The notes under the pieces are model-generated. The model ran no database searches, was not told the origin of the DNA, and worked only from the letters and a program-made list of their open reading frames with translations. From Bacillota bacterium (lineage in GTDB: Bacteria > Bacillota > Clostridia > Lachnospirales > Lachnospiraceae), in assembly GCA_023443225.1 (NCBI GenBank), contig JAEZVF010000098.1, forward strand, positions 124,001 to 188,000: a stretch of 64,000 nt of DNA, given 5' to 3'. Of the stretch, positions 1-8,683 are shown piece after piece (position 1 is the stretch's first letter; the number at the start of each line of letters is the position of its first letter). The position numbers and the translations under genes were made by a program.

Positions 1-339
1 TTTGAGTACACCCTCATAATAATCACACAGCGTGTCGATGTTATTTTCACTTACATAGCTGACTTCCAGGCCGTTATTCGCAGGGTTTTCCCTCACATCA
101 AGGATCTCGGCGTCAGCTGCAAGAGGCAGGGTTTCTTTGGGATAGCTGGTCGGTAGCGTTTTGGAGCCGGCGGCGGTTTCATTTTGCGGCATTTTAGGAT
201 CATCGGTGGTCTGACTTTGCTTGGATTCTCCCGATACGGCTCCGCCGTTTGCTTCGTTTGCCGCAGGCTCTTTTGCTCCGCATCCGGCAAGTCCAAATAT
301 CAATATAGACGCTAAAACTAAAGATATAATCTTCTTCAT
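1..339 (-). CDS. Putative lipoprotein, 3' part outside the window
   Basis: The reading frame is open from the ATG at 339 to the window edge, giving 113 N-terminal residues. The N terminus is a lipoprotein signal: Lys-Lys, a hydrophobic stretch, then a LAGC lipobox with Cys20. A low-complexity Ala/Glu/Ser/Thr-rich linker follows to about residue 75, and a more structured part begins with AEILDVRENPAN. An AGGAGG Shine-Dalgarno site lies about 7 bases before the start. It is probably exported and anchored to the outer face of the membrane. Function is unknown because the C-terminal domain is missing. Confidence 0.8.
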   Translation of the reverse strand, partial: MKKIISLVLASILIFGLAGCGAKEPAANEANGGAVSGESKQSQTTDDPKMPQNETAAGSKTLPTSYPKETLPLAADAEILDVRENPANNGLEVSYVSENNIDTLCDYYEGVLK

Positions 340-412
340 ATGAATATCCTCCTAAGGTTTTATAAGTTTTATAATAAAAATAAAGTTTTCTATACAGAAA
401 AAAGCTCCTGTT

Positions 413-778
413 TTATTTTAGGATGGTAAATTTGCCGATAAGGGGCAGAGGCTTTGCTTTCCCTCCAAATCCATAGATGAGGCCCATGATACCCAGTATC
501 AGAATACCAATGCCGAAAATCGGCATCAGCATCCATCCAATCACAGGAATAATGCCTAATATCACATTACCTGCCACACCTGTAATCAGGAGTAAAAGTG
601 ACTGGTTTGCATGAAATTTTGCATAGCCAGATTCGGGGCAGATAATGAGCGGCAGGAAGAACAAAAGATACGAAAGACCTGCCATTGTCTTATTCTTTTC
701 TATATCCTCTAGGGTATAGGTAGTTTCCTGAATTATTATTTGCTCTTGATTTTGGGGATTGCTTTTTTGCTCTGTCAT
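413..778 (-). CDS. Small multi-pass membrane protein, DUF4870/Tic20-like
   Basis: The protein has 121 residues: a polar 35-residue N terminus rich in Gln and Glu, then about three hydrophobic segments. The segment MAGLSYLLFFLPL followed by YAKFHANQSLLLL resembles DUF4870/Tic20-like membrane proteins, in which a short 'FHA.Q' motif sits between helices. The start at 778 (MTEQKS) is preferred because GGAGG lies 8 bases upstream; an in-frame ATG at 793 overlaps that site. Biochemical role is unknown. The family match is by motif only. Confidence 0.7.
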   Translation of the reverse strand: MTEQKSNPQNQEQIIIQETTYTLEDIEKNKTMAGLSYLLFFLPLIICPESGYAKFHANQSLLLLITGVAGNVILGIIPVIGWMLMPIFGIGILILGIMGLIYGFGGKAKPLPLIGKFTILK

Positions 779-798
779 AATTAATACCTCCATTGTTC

Positions 799-1326
799 TT
801 ATTTCATCAACATAATAATGCCAAAGGGAATGCGCCCTTCACTGTCCGGCAGGGGAAAGAGTAGCGCGCTGTGGTAATCGTCTGGAACCTGATAGATCCA
901 GCTCTTGCAAAACAGCTCCAAAGGATAGGAGAGGTGACTCAGTAGTGCTGTTTTGCTATAAAACACACCTTCAACCGCTTCCGCAAGAGAAAAATTCTCA
1001 TTGGTGATGCGGTCCAGAAAGCTGAGCTTTCCCGTGGGTATTTCATCAATCTTGAGATCTGTTTTTTTAATGAGTGTACGGTTTGCTTTGTGTATCACCC
1101 CCCCTCTCGTAAAAACAGCCGCCGGGCATGGAAAGAGATTGATCACGGGCAAATGCTCCCTTTCATATTGCATCAAAGATTGAACCTGCTTAATAAATCT
1201 AGTCTGAATAACAAGCTCATTCTCTATATCTCTTTGCATGGAAATGAGCGTATTAAAGTGCTGCATAGTCTTATTTTCCTGTTCCAAATCAACAACCGCC
1301 TTTCTCTGAGATTGGGTTATATCCAT
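799..1326 (-). CDS. PAS-like sensor-domain protein
   Basis: The protein has 175 residues: a Gln/Glu-rich helical N terminus (residues 1-55, possible coiled coil), then a PAS-like unit beginning INLFPCPAAVFTRGG and IHKANRTLIKKTDL. The same 'LFPIPIEVFSPSG...FMNKVF' pattern occurs twice in the neighbouring regulator at 1460-3172, so the two genes share a ligand-sensing fold. There is no output domain. It may feed a signal to a partner or be a detached sensor. The start is uncertain: no good Shine-Dalgarno site precedes the ATG at 1326, and Met21 is an alternative. It is separated from the regulator by a terminator. Confidence 0.6.
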   Translation of the reverse strand: MDITQSQRKAVVDLEQENKTMQHFNTLISMQRDIENELVIQTRFIKQVQSLMQYEREHLPVINLFPCPAAVFTRGGVIHKANRTLIKKTDLKIDEIPTGKLSFLDRITNENFSLAEAVEGVFYSKTALLSHLSYPLELFCKSWIYQVPDDYHSALLFPLPDSEGRIPFGIIMLMK

Positions 1327-1408
1327 TATATTAAAAGAAAATACTGCATAATAGCGGATAAAAACTTAAAATCATTCATTTATGCTCATTAATATTTAAG
1401 CAGCAAAA

Positions 1409-1443
1409 AGCCCCTGTATTCAGATAAAACGAATACAGGGGCT
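1409..1443 (-). terminator. Rho-independent terminator of the PAS-AraC regulator
   Basis: A perfect 13-bp stem (AGCCCCTGTATTC with GAATACAGGGGCT) encloses a 9-base loop. On the minus strand it is followed by TTTTT. It lies 17 bases beyond the stop of the regulator at 1460. Confidence 0.85.
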
Positions 1444-1459
1444 CGTTCCTATTGATCTA

Positions 1460-3172
1460 TCAATCCATCATCTTCCGATACTGGGTTGGTGTCATGCCGA
1501 CTTGTTCCTTAAAAAACCTTGCAAAATTGCCGGGATATTCAAAGCCGCAGGATAGAAACGCTTGAGATACGCTTAAATTTCTATCCCGAAGTGCTTCCTT
1601 TAACCGTGCTACCTTAATTTCCTGGTAGTAGCTGTAGGGCGTCATGCTGGTGTGTTTTTTGAAAAGGCGTACAAGGTGGGAAGGACTTATACAGGCAGTT
1701 TTCGCAATAATGTCAATATTGAATTCTTCCCGCCAGTTGTTTTCAAGATATTCTCTGACCTTTGCTACTTCCGATTTACCCTGATATATCCTGCTCGTGA
1801 AAAAGATTGCTACCATATACGCCATTTGGCCGTCTGCACCTGCAACAGGAAAGTTGAGGATATCCGTATAGATCGCTTCAATATCGAAAACGGGACTTCG
1901 TGTCTTATACCACTCCCAGAAGTTTTCCAAAGGAATTCGAACATCAGGCATCAGAACCACCTCACCCTGAAAGGCTTTACGGATACCATCTTTCACTTCT
2001 GGCTGTCCGTTTGCGAAGGAATCGCGAATTAAGTTGTATTTTCCTATAATCAGGGAGGTATCCTTTACATTCCACATCCTTAGAACAGCATCATTGATAA
2101 AAACGATGTCGCCGTTCCGTTTGAAGATCTGAATGGGGATTGGGAAAAGCTCGGCGGCTTGAAAAAGTTGCTCCTCCGATTCACAAATAGGTTTTATAGA
2201 AGTTAGGGGAAATGGTTTGCCCTGTCCTGGCTGTTTCCAGTTATCGCATATGTTAGACTGTAATGTCTTTCTGTACTCAGAAGGTGTCATCCCCATCTTT
2301 TTTTTGAAGGCTTCTGCAAATCCTCCACTATAATCAGCACCGCAAGAATTAAACGCCTCGCTGATAGTTAGGGTTAAATCTCCCAAAGCTTCTTTGATCT
2401 TTTCAAGTTTGACCTCTTGATAATAGTTATATGGTGTTATGCCAATAAAATTCTTAAACAACCGCGCCAGATGGTGACGGGACATGCCTGCGTGATTTGA
2501 AATTTTATCCAAATCAAAATCATCCAGCCAGTGAGCATCCATATATTCTTTGGCTCTGATAGCATCCAGCCTTGACAGATAAATGCGCTTTGTCATGAAT
2601 ACCGTAATAACATAAGACACTGTTCCATCCTCACGTAACAGCGGGAAATTTGTAATGTCTTGATAAATCTCATTCTCCATGGTATTTCCTTGTCGAGACC
2701 CATAACGGTTGTCTATTTCCTCAAAGGGTACCCTTACATCGTAAACGGAGAGAATCTCTCCGGAAAACACACGCATTAAATACTCTGTTAACCCCAGCTC
2801 GTCGTTAATAAAGGGATCTTGCAAAACATTAAATTTACCGATGATATCCGAGGGTTTGGGAATACAAAAAAATTCTATAAATACTTTGTTCATAAACAAA
2901 CAGGTGCCACTGGGAGAAAACACTTCAATTGGAATAGGAAAAAGATCAAGCACAGAGAAAAGGGATTCTTGCTGTTCTAAAAGTGCATGGATAGAAGGGG
3001 CTTCTTTCGTTCTACGCTTATCTTGGGGTTTAGCGGAGGTTGCCGGTATAAGCCACATATGGCCTTTTCTAACGGCGCCTTCAATACGACCTGCACCCAA
3101 ATGATATGTAATGGAACGGGCAGACACACCCCATTTCTCTGCTGCTTCGCCTACTGTGATATAGTCCATCAT
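1460..3172 (-). CDS. Tandem PAS-AraC regulator with N-terminal excisionase-type HTH
   Basis: The protein has 570 residues and an unusual duplicated architecture. Residues 1-50 (YITVGEAAEKWGVSARSITYH, then GRIEGAVRKGHMWLIP) are an excisionase/MerR-like winged helix. Next come a PAS-like unit (LFPIPIEVFSPSG), an AraC-type double HTH (to TPSEYRKTLQS, about residue 305), a second PAS-like unit (LFPIPIQIFKRNG) and a second AraC HTH ending TPTQYRKMMD. The two halves are clearly homologous, so an internal duplication is the simplest origin. Both HTH copies keep the GMTPxxYRK signature. It is probably a cytosolic transcription factor; ligand and targets are unknown. The start is supported by GGAAGGGGG upstream; Met2 is nearly equivalent. 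Confidence 0.85.
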   Translation of the reverse strand: MMDYITVGEAAEKWGVSARSITYHLGAGRIEGAVRKGHMWLIPATSAKPQDKRRTKEAPSIHALLEQQESLFSVLDLFPIPIEVFSPSGTCLFMNKVFIEFFCIPKPSDIIGKFNVLQDPFINDELGLTEYLMRVFSGEILSVYDVRVPFEEIDNRYGSRQGNTMENEIYQDITNFPLLREDGTVSYVITVFMTKRIYLSRLDAIRAKEYMDAHWLDDFDLDKISNHAGMSRHHLARLFKNFIGITPYNYYQEVKLEKIKEALGDLTLTISEAFNSCGADYSGGFAEAFKKKMGMTPSEYRKTLQSNICDNWKQPGQGKPFPLTSIKPICESEEQLFQAAELFPIPIQIFKRNGDIVFINDAVLRMWNVKDTSLIIGKYNLIRDSFANGQPEVKDGIRKAFQGEVVLMPDVRIPLENFWEWYKTRSPVFDIEAIYTDILNFPVAGADGQMAYMVAIFFTSRIYQGKSEVAKVREYLENNWREEFNIDIIAKTACISPSHLVRLFKKHTSMTPYSYYQEIKVARLKEALRDRNLSVSQAFLSCGFEYPGNFARFFKEQVGMTPTQYRKMMD

Positions 3173-3265
3173 TTATCCCCCTTCCTTAACGATACATACT
3201 GCCCACTTCACTACGGCATAGAAAATGTCCCTATGGCACCGTGGAGAACCCTGTTCTCTTTTTAC

Positions 3266-4123
3266 TTAATCATTCGAAAATTTTGACAAAGCCATAATTC
3301 CTTTATAGCCCAATACGAAGGTGATTATGGAGATTATTCCGGAAGGAATCCACCAAGAGATACCAGCACCTGCCGGAACTGCAGGTAAGATTTTGTCACG
3401 GAAGATTTCCGAGGTAGACCCAAGGACAAAACCAATAATCATACAATAGGTTTGATGTGGAAACTTTTTCATCGTCCACTCTATCGGCTTAGTAATTAAA
3501 AAGATTCCGATTAAAGTAGAAACTCCTAAGATACCTATGTAAATGATATCAAATTTTGTGATAGCCAATATCATAGCGTCGTACATTCCAAGTACCAATA
3601 GCATATGGGAGGTGCTGATTCCAGGCAGAACTAATGCCAATGCAATAATAATGCCGGTCAGTAAAAGCATAAGGAAATAACCAATTCCAGATCCAGAGCT
3701 TACGTCGAAATTACCTACAGGGATAAATCCAATGGATATAACAAGTACTAAACCAATCAGAAAATAAATTCCAGAGGAAATATTTAGGGGAGATTCCTTT
3801 GTCTTTTTATACAAAGATGGTATCCCACCGATAACAGCTCCTAAAAAGAAAAAGGAAATTTGAAATGGGAATTTATCCAATGACCATTTTATTAGGAAGG
3901 CAAGGGAACCGATGCCTATACCTGCACCGATGCAGAATTTCATCAGGAATAACATATTTCCTTTTATGTCTTTAAGAAAATTACTGATAGAACTAATCAA
4001 TTTGTCATAAATACCTAGAAGAATAGCCATAGTTCCGCCGCTAACACCCGGAACACTCATAGAAGAGCCGATAAGAAATCCTTTAAACATAATAGTAAAG
4101 TTACTTTTTAAATTATTTTTCAT
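3266..4123 (-). CDS. popT: DUF368 polyprenyl-phosphate transporter (PopT family)
   Basis: This 285-residue integral membrane protein has about eight hydrophobic segments. The family signature SMSVPGVSGGTMAILLGIYD appears near the N terminus, with a second related turn (ALVLPGISTSHMLLVLGMYD) in the second half, showing the internal repeat. DUF368 proteins have been reported to recycle undecaprenyl phosphate across the membrane for peptidoglycan and other envelope polymers. It is a single gene, 93 bases from the preceding regulator. Confidence 0.85.
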   Translation of the reverse strand: MKNNLKSNFTIMFKGFLIGSSMSVPGVSGGTMAILLGIYDKLISSISNFLKDIKGNMLFLMKFCIGAGIGIGSLAFLIKWSLDKFPFQISFFFLGAVIGGIPSLYKKTKESPLNISSGIYFLIGLVLVISIGFIPVGNFDVSSGSGIGYFLMLLLTGIIIALALVLPGISTSHMLLVLGMYDAMILAITKFDIIYIGILGVSTLIGIFLITKPIEWTMKKFPHQTYCMIIGFVLGSTSEIFRDKILPAVPAGAGISWWIPSGIISIITFVLGYKGIMALSKFSND

Positions 4124-4336
4124 TTTTCATATAAATATATCGGAAGAATTGGATATATTTACTCCTTTCAAGTCTTACTTTTCGATTATCACAATTATAA
4201 CATACCATATTCTATCTGTAAAACCATCATTTCTAAGTTAGATAAAAATTTTTAACTATTTGTATAAAATAAATTGGTTAAACTCATATTATGGATGATT
4301 AAACAAATATTATATATTTTTGAAAGGACGAAATAC

Positions 4337-4768
4337 ATGAATCAAGATACGATAAAGCTTTTAAAGGAATGTAATGCAGGCTGTAAATCAGCAACAAATA
4401 GTATGGAACAGGTAATTCCATTTATTGATGATGAGAAATTTAAATCCTTAATTAATAATTACAATAATAAACATGTCCAGATTGGGGATGAATGTCATGT
4501 GTTATTAAACAAAGTGGATAAAGATGAAGAAGATCCGAAAACAGCTGCTAAGATTTTTTCATGGGTTAGTACAGAGATTAAATTAATGATAAATGATGAC
4601 GTCCACAAGATAGCAGATATCATGGTGGATGGGTGTAATATGGGAATTAAATCTTTAAGTAAATACGTAAATAAGTATGCGTCTGCTTCTACGGAAAGTA
4701 TTGATTTGGTAAAGCGGCTCATTATACTAGAAAAAGAATTTATGAATGAACTACTTGCTTATCTATAA
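4337..4768 (+). CDS. Small all-helical cytosolic protein, ferritin-like bundle suspected
   Basis: The protein has 143 residues, predicted mostly helical, without signal peptide or membrane segment. It carries scattered Glu, Asp and His (for example NNYNNKHVQIGDECH) that could suit a four-helix bundle, but no classical EXXH ferritin pair is clear. The start at 4337 is preferred over the in-frame ATG at 4274 because GAAAGGA precedes it at suitable spacing and the extra N-terminal residues look non-coding. It stands alone between popT (divergent) and glgP. Function not recognised. Confidence 0.6.
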   Translation: MNQDTIKLLKECNAGCKSATNSMEQVIPFIDDEKFKSLINNYNNKHVQIGDECHVLLNKVDKDEEDPKTAAKIFSWVSTEIKLMINDDVHKIADIMVDGCNMGIKSLSKYVNKYASASTESIDLVKRLIILEKEFMNELLAYL

Positions 4769-4805
4769 AGTAAATAGATGATAAGTGATTCACTTAATAA
4801 TAAGA

Positions 4806-4858
4806 CCTAAATTATTTACATTTTTAACGTCATTTATGTAAATAATTTAGGCTTTATT
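4806..4858. terminator. Bidirectional intrinsic terminator
   Basis: A perfect 16-bp stem (CCTAAATTATTTACAT with its complement at 4836-4851) is followed by CTTTATTATT. It closes the gene ending at 4768. Confidence 0.75.
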
Positions 4859-4863
4859 ATTAC

Positions 4864-4893
4864 TTGTGCTTCCTGCATCAGATGGTATATAAT
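4864..4893 (+). promoter_or_regulatory. Sigma-A-type promoter of glgP
   Basis: TTGTGC (4864-4869), an 18-base spacer and TATAAT (4888-4893) lie about 70 bases before the glgP start. The -10 box is perfect; the -35 matches three of six. Confidence 0.5.
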
Positions 4894-4961
4894 GTATTTA
4901 ATTGTACCTTAATTAGGGAGTAATCACCAATATTTAGGAACAATCAGATTAGGAGGTTATT

Positions 4962-7418
4962 ATGTTTAATTTGGATAAAGATGAATTTAAAAAGAATATT
5001 GAAGATTATATGAAGATGTTTTATCGTAAGACAGTTGAAGAAGCTACGCAACAGCAGATTTTTCAAGCCGTTGCCTTTTCTGTTAAAAATATAATTATGG
5101 ATCAATGGATGGCCACTCATAAACAATATATTATACAAGATGTTAAAACCGTCTATTACTTGTCGATGGAATTTTTGATGGGAAGGGCTCTGGGTAACAT
5201 TATTATTAATTTAAAAGCAGATAAAGTTATCCGAGAAGCACTGGACGATTTAGGATTAAATCTGGATGCAATCGAAGACGAAGAACCAGATGCAGCGTTG
5301 GGAAATGGTGGTTTGGGGAGACTAGCAGCATGCTTTCTGGACTCTCTCTCTACGTTGGGGTATGCTGCATATGGATGTGGTATTCGCTATAAATATGGTA
5401 TGTTTAAACAAAAGATAGAGGATGGCTTTCAGGTTGAAGTTCCTGATCAGTGGTTAAAAGATGGGAATCCTTTTGAAGTGAAACGTACCGAATATGCACA
5501 GGAAGTAAAGTTTGGTGGTTATGTCAGAATGATTCTGGATGAGAACAAAAGGGAGAAATTCATTCAAGAGGGATATCAATCGGTAATGGCAATTCCTTAT
5601 GATATTCCGATTGTAGGTTATAATAACAATGTTGTAAATACCTTAAGAATATGGGATGCAGAGGCAGTAAATAACTTTAACCTAGAATCTTTTGACAAAG
5701 GTGATTATCAGAAAGCAGTTGAGCAGGAGAATTTAGCAAGAACAATATGTGAAGTTCTTTATCCGAATGATAATCATTATGCTGGGAAGGAGTTAAGATT
5801 AAAACAGCAATATTTCTTTGTGTCAGCCAGTATTCAGAGGGCGGTTGCCAAATATCTGGATCATCATGAGGATATCAAGAAGATCTATGAAAAGGTATGT
5901 TTTCAGTTGAATGATACGCATCCAACTGTGACAGTTGCTGAACTTATGCGTATCTTAATGGATGAATATTATTTGACTTGGGATGAAGCTTGGGATATTA
6001 CCAATAAGACCTGTGCTTATACCAATCACACAATAATGTCAGAGGCTTTGGAAAAATGGCCAATCGATCTGTTTTCACGTTTATTGCCGCGGATTTATCA
6101 AATTGTTGATGAAATAAATCGAAGGTTTATTCTTAATATTCAAAGTAAATATCCCGGAGATAATAGTAAAATAGAAAAAATGGCGGTTTTGTATAACGGG
6201 CAGGTAAGAATGGCAAACCTTGCTATTGTTTCAAGTTTTTCTATAAACGGTGTGGCAAAGCTACACACTGAAATATTAAAAAGTAAGGTTTTGAATGATT
6301 TTTATCTCATGATGCCAGAGAAGTTTAATAATAAGACAAATGGTATTACGCAGAGACGTTTTCTTTTGCACGGCAATCCGTTACTTGCTGAATGGGTGAC
6401 TTCTAAGATCGGAGATGGATGGATAACTAATTTGTCCGAACTTAATAACTTATACGAACTTGCTGAAGAGGAGCAGAGCCAGAAGGAATTTCTCAATATT
6501 AAGTATAGCAATAAATTAAGATTAGCAGCTTATATTATTGAACATAACAAGATAGAGGTTGATCCTAACTCTATCTTTGATGTACAGGTGAAACGACTCC
6601 ATGAATATAAGAGACAGCTGTTGAATATTCTTCATGTCATGCATTTATATAACCAGATTAAGGCCCATCCAGATATGGAGTTTTATCCAAGAACCTTTAT
6701 TTTTGGAGCAAAAGCTTCTGCTGGATATCACAGGGCTAAAGCGGTTATTAAGTTGATAAATAATGTAGCAGAAATCATAAATAACGACTCGTCAATTCAA
6801 AACAAAATAAAGGTAGTATTTATAGAGAATTACCAGGTATCAAACGCAGAACTTATTTTTGCTGCAGCAGATGTATCAGAACAGATTTCTACCGCTAGCA
6901 AAGAAGCATCAGGAACCGGAAATATGAAGTTTATGTTAAATGGTGCAATTACTTTGGGGACCATGGATGGAGCAAACGTAGAAATTGTTGAAGAGGTAGG
7001 GAAAGAGAATGCATTTATTTTCGGATTAAGCGCAGAGGAAGTAATTCGGTATGAGACGGAAGGTGGCTATAATCCCACGGATTTATATAATAATGATTCG
7101 GCAATACATCTTATCATGGATCAATTGATGAATGGGTTTTATTCTTCAGAGAATAAAGAACTCTTCCGTGAACTGTATCGCTCACTTTTGGAAAGTCATG
7201 CTGGAGAAAAGGCTGATAAATACTTTATTCTAAAGGACTTCAGAGCATATGAAGCCGCACAGAAAAAGGTAGAAGAAGCCTACCGCAATAAGCAGCAGTG
7301 GGCAAAGATGGCAATTAAAAATATCGCAAAATGTGGTAAATTTTCTTCTGACAGAACGATTGAAGAATATGTGAAGGATATATGGCATTTGGAGAAAGTA
7401 ACTGTCAGCGTAAAATAG
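4962..7418 (+). CDS. glgP: Glycogen/maltodextrin phosphorylase
   Basis: This 818-residue enzyme has normal length for the family. It releases glucose-1-phosphate from alpha-1,4-glucans using phosphate and pyridoxal phosphate. The N-terminal half carries the family blocks YLSMEFLMGRALGN and ALGNGGLGRLAACFLDS. The pyridoxal-phosphate Schiff-base lysine sits in EASGTGNMKFMLNG near the C terminus, followed by GTMDGANVEI. The start is fixed by AGGAGG 7 bases upstream. It is monocistronic, bounded by its own promoter and terminator. No synthesis genes for glycogen are adjacent, so it likely works in mobilising stored or imported glucan. Confidence 0.96.
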   Translation: MFNLDKDEFKKNIEDYMKMFYRKTVEEATQQQIFQAVAFSVKNIIMDQWMATHKQYIIQDVKTVYYLSMEFLMGRALGNIIINLKADKVIREALDDLGLNLDAIEDEEPDAALGNGGLGRLAACFLDSLSTLGYAAYGCGIRYKYGMFKQKIEDGFQVEVPDQWLKDGNPFEVKRTEYAQEVKFGGYVRMILDENKREKFIQEGYQSVMAIPYDIPIVGYNNNVVNTLRIWDAEAVNNFNLESFDKGDYQKAVEQENLARTICEVLYPNDNHYAGKELRLKQQYFFVSASIQRAVAKYLDHHEDIKKIYEKVCFQLNDTHPTVTVAELMRILMDEYYLTWDEAWDITNKTCAYTNHTIMSEALEKWPIDLFSRLLPRIYQIVDEINRRFILNIQSKYPGDNSKIEKMAVLYNGQVRMANLAIVSSFSINGVAKLHTEILKSKVLNDFYLMMPEKFNNKTNGITQRRFLLHGNPLLAEWVTSKIGDGWITNLSELNNLYELAEEEQSQKEFLNIKYSNKLRLAAYIIEHNKIEVDPNSIFDVQVKRLHEYKRQLLNILHVMHLYNQIKAHPDMEFYPRTFIFGAKASAGYHRAKAVIKLINNVAEIINNDSSIQNKIKVVFIENYQVSNAELIFAAADVSEQISTASKEASGTGNMKFMLNGAITLGTMDGANVEIVEEVGKENAFIFGLSAEEVIRYETEGGYNPTDLYNNDSAIHLIMDQLMNGFYSSENKELFRELYRSLLESHAGEKADKYFILKDFRAYEAAQKKVEEAYRNKQQWAKMAIKNIAKCGKFSSDRTIEEYVKDIWHLEKVTVSVK

Positions 7419-7460
7419 TATTTATAATATTTATTACAAAGGCAAATTAAGTTACAATAA

Positions 7461-7508
7461 ATTGAGTTTGGTGTGAGCGTTCACTCATACCAGGCTCAAT
7501 TTTTTATT
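7461..7508 (+). terminator. Intrinsic terminator of glgP
   Basis: A 17-bp stem including three G-U pairs (7461-7477 with 7484-7500) has a loop of 6 bases and is followed by TTTTTTATT. Confidence 0.8.
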
Positions 7509-7640
7509 ACATTAATCATTAACATATATTAGATATTACAATTTATTTTGTATATTATTCAAAAAAAAGGAATCTATTTATGCTATTATAAATAAATATA
7601 ATGCGTAAAATATGTTAGCTAACTTGCGAATAGGGTTTAA

Positions 7641-7668
7641 TTGACAATTAGTTACAGTATGATATTAT
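7641..7668 (+). promoter_or_regulatory. Sigma-A promoter of the MoxR operon
   Basis: A perfect TTGACA (7641-7646), a 16-base spacer and TATTAT (7663-7668) lie 41 bases before the ATG at 7709. Confidence 0.75.
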
Positions 7669-7708
7669 ATAGTTATGAAGGTGTTAAAATATCACTTAGG
7701 GAGGGCCT

Positions 7709-8644
7709 ATGCAGAATCAACATGTGTTTCGTGAAATCATTAATAATATTGAAAAGGTTATTGTAGGTAAAACGGAAATTATTGAATATAGTATTACAGC
7801 TTTATTGGCAGAAGGGCATCTATTATTGGAAGATGTACCGGGAGTTGGAAAAACTACTCTGGCAAATGCAATTGCTAAATCTATTGATTGTGGATTTACA
7901 AGAATACAATTTACCCCGGATACTCTTCCTAGTGATATAACAGGTGTTTCTATTTTTAGTATGCAAACAGGACAGTTTGAATTTAAACCAGGTGCTGTTA
8001 TGAACCACGTCATTCTTGCTGATGAAATAAACCGAACTTCACCCAAGACACAGGCAAGCCTTCTTGAGGCAATGGAAGAAAGGCAAATCAGTGTGGATGG
8101 CAATACCTATGCTTTACCTAGTCCTTTTTTGGTTATTGCGACACAGAATCCCATTGATTATTTAGGAACTTTTAATCTTCCAGAAGCACAGTTAGATCGT
8201 TTTTTGATGAAACTTTCGATCGGTTATCCAAGTACAGCGGACGAGAAGAGGATGGCTGCTTACTACATTGAACAAAGTCCTTTAAAATCATTAAGTTCGG
8301 TAACAGATGGAAAAACAATTGCGGCTATGCAGCAGGAAGTTAAGCAGGTCACCGTACATACAGACTTGATTTCTTATATAATCGAAATTATAGATGGAAC
8401 CAGAAAGGATAGCAATATTTCCTTAGGCGCAAGCCCAAGAGCAACTCTGGCATTAATTCGTGCAGCACAGGCAGTTGCGTATACAGAAGCAAGGGACTAT
8501 TGCATTCCAGATGACATTCAGAAGGTCATCCATCCAGTATTGCAGCATAGGTTAATTTTGTCTCCGGAAGCAAGATTAAATAAGCTTACGGTTGAAAAGA
8601 CATTAGCTAGGATTATTAGCAAAATTAATGTTCCAATTCTCTAG
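7709..8644 (+). CDS. MoxR-family AAA+ ATPase
   Basis: The protein has 311 residues. Walker A is seen in EDVPGVGKTTLANAI (about residues 39-53) and Walker B in HVILADEINR, followed by the MoxR-typical TSPKTQASLLEAMEERQ and VIATQNPI sensor-1 segment. MoxR ATPases act as chaperone-like remodelling factors, nearly always beside DUF58 and transglutaminase genes, as here. AGGGAGG precedes the start. The next gene starts 40 bases downstream in the same operon. The client protein is unknown; the membrane transglutaminase is the obvious candidate. Confidence 0.93.
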   Translation: MQNQHVFREIINNIEKVIVGKTEIIEYSITALLAEGHLLLEDVPGVGKTTLANAIAKSIDCGFTRIQFTPDTLPSDITGVSIFSMQTGQFEFKPGAVMNHVILADEINRTSPKTQASLLEAMEERQISVDGNTYALPSPFLVIATQNPIDYLGTFNLPEAQLDRFLMKLSIGYPSTADEKRMAAYYIEQSPLKSLSSVTDGKTIAAMQQEVKQVTVHTDLISYIIEIIDGTRKDSNISLGASPRATLALIRAAQAVAYTEARDYCIPDDIQKVIHPVLQHRLILSPEARLNKLTVEKTLARIISKINVPIL

Positions 8645-8683
8645 TAATGCACTCATATAAACTTATAATGGGAAGGAATTAAT

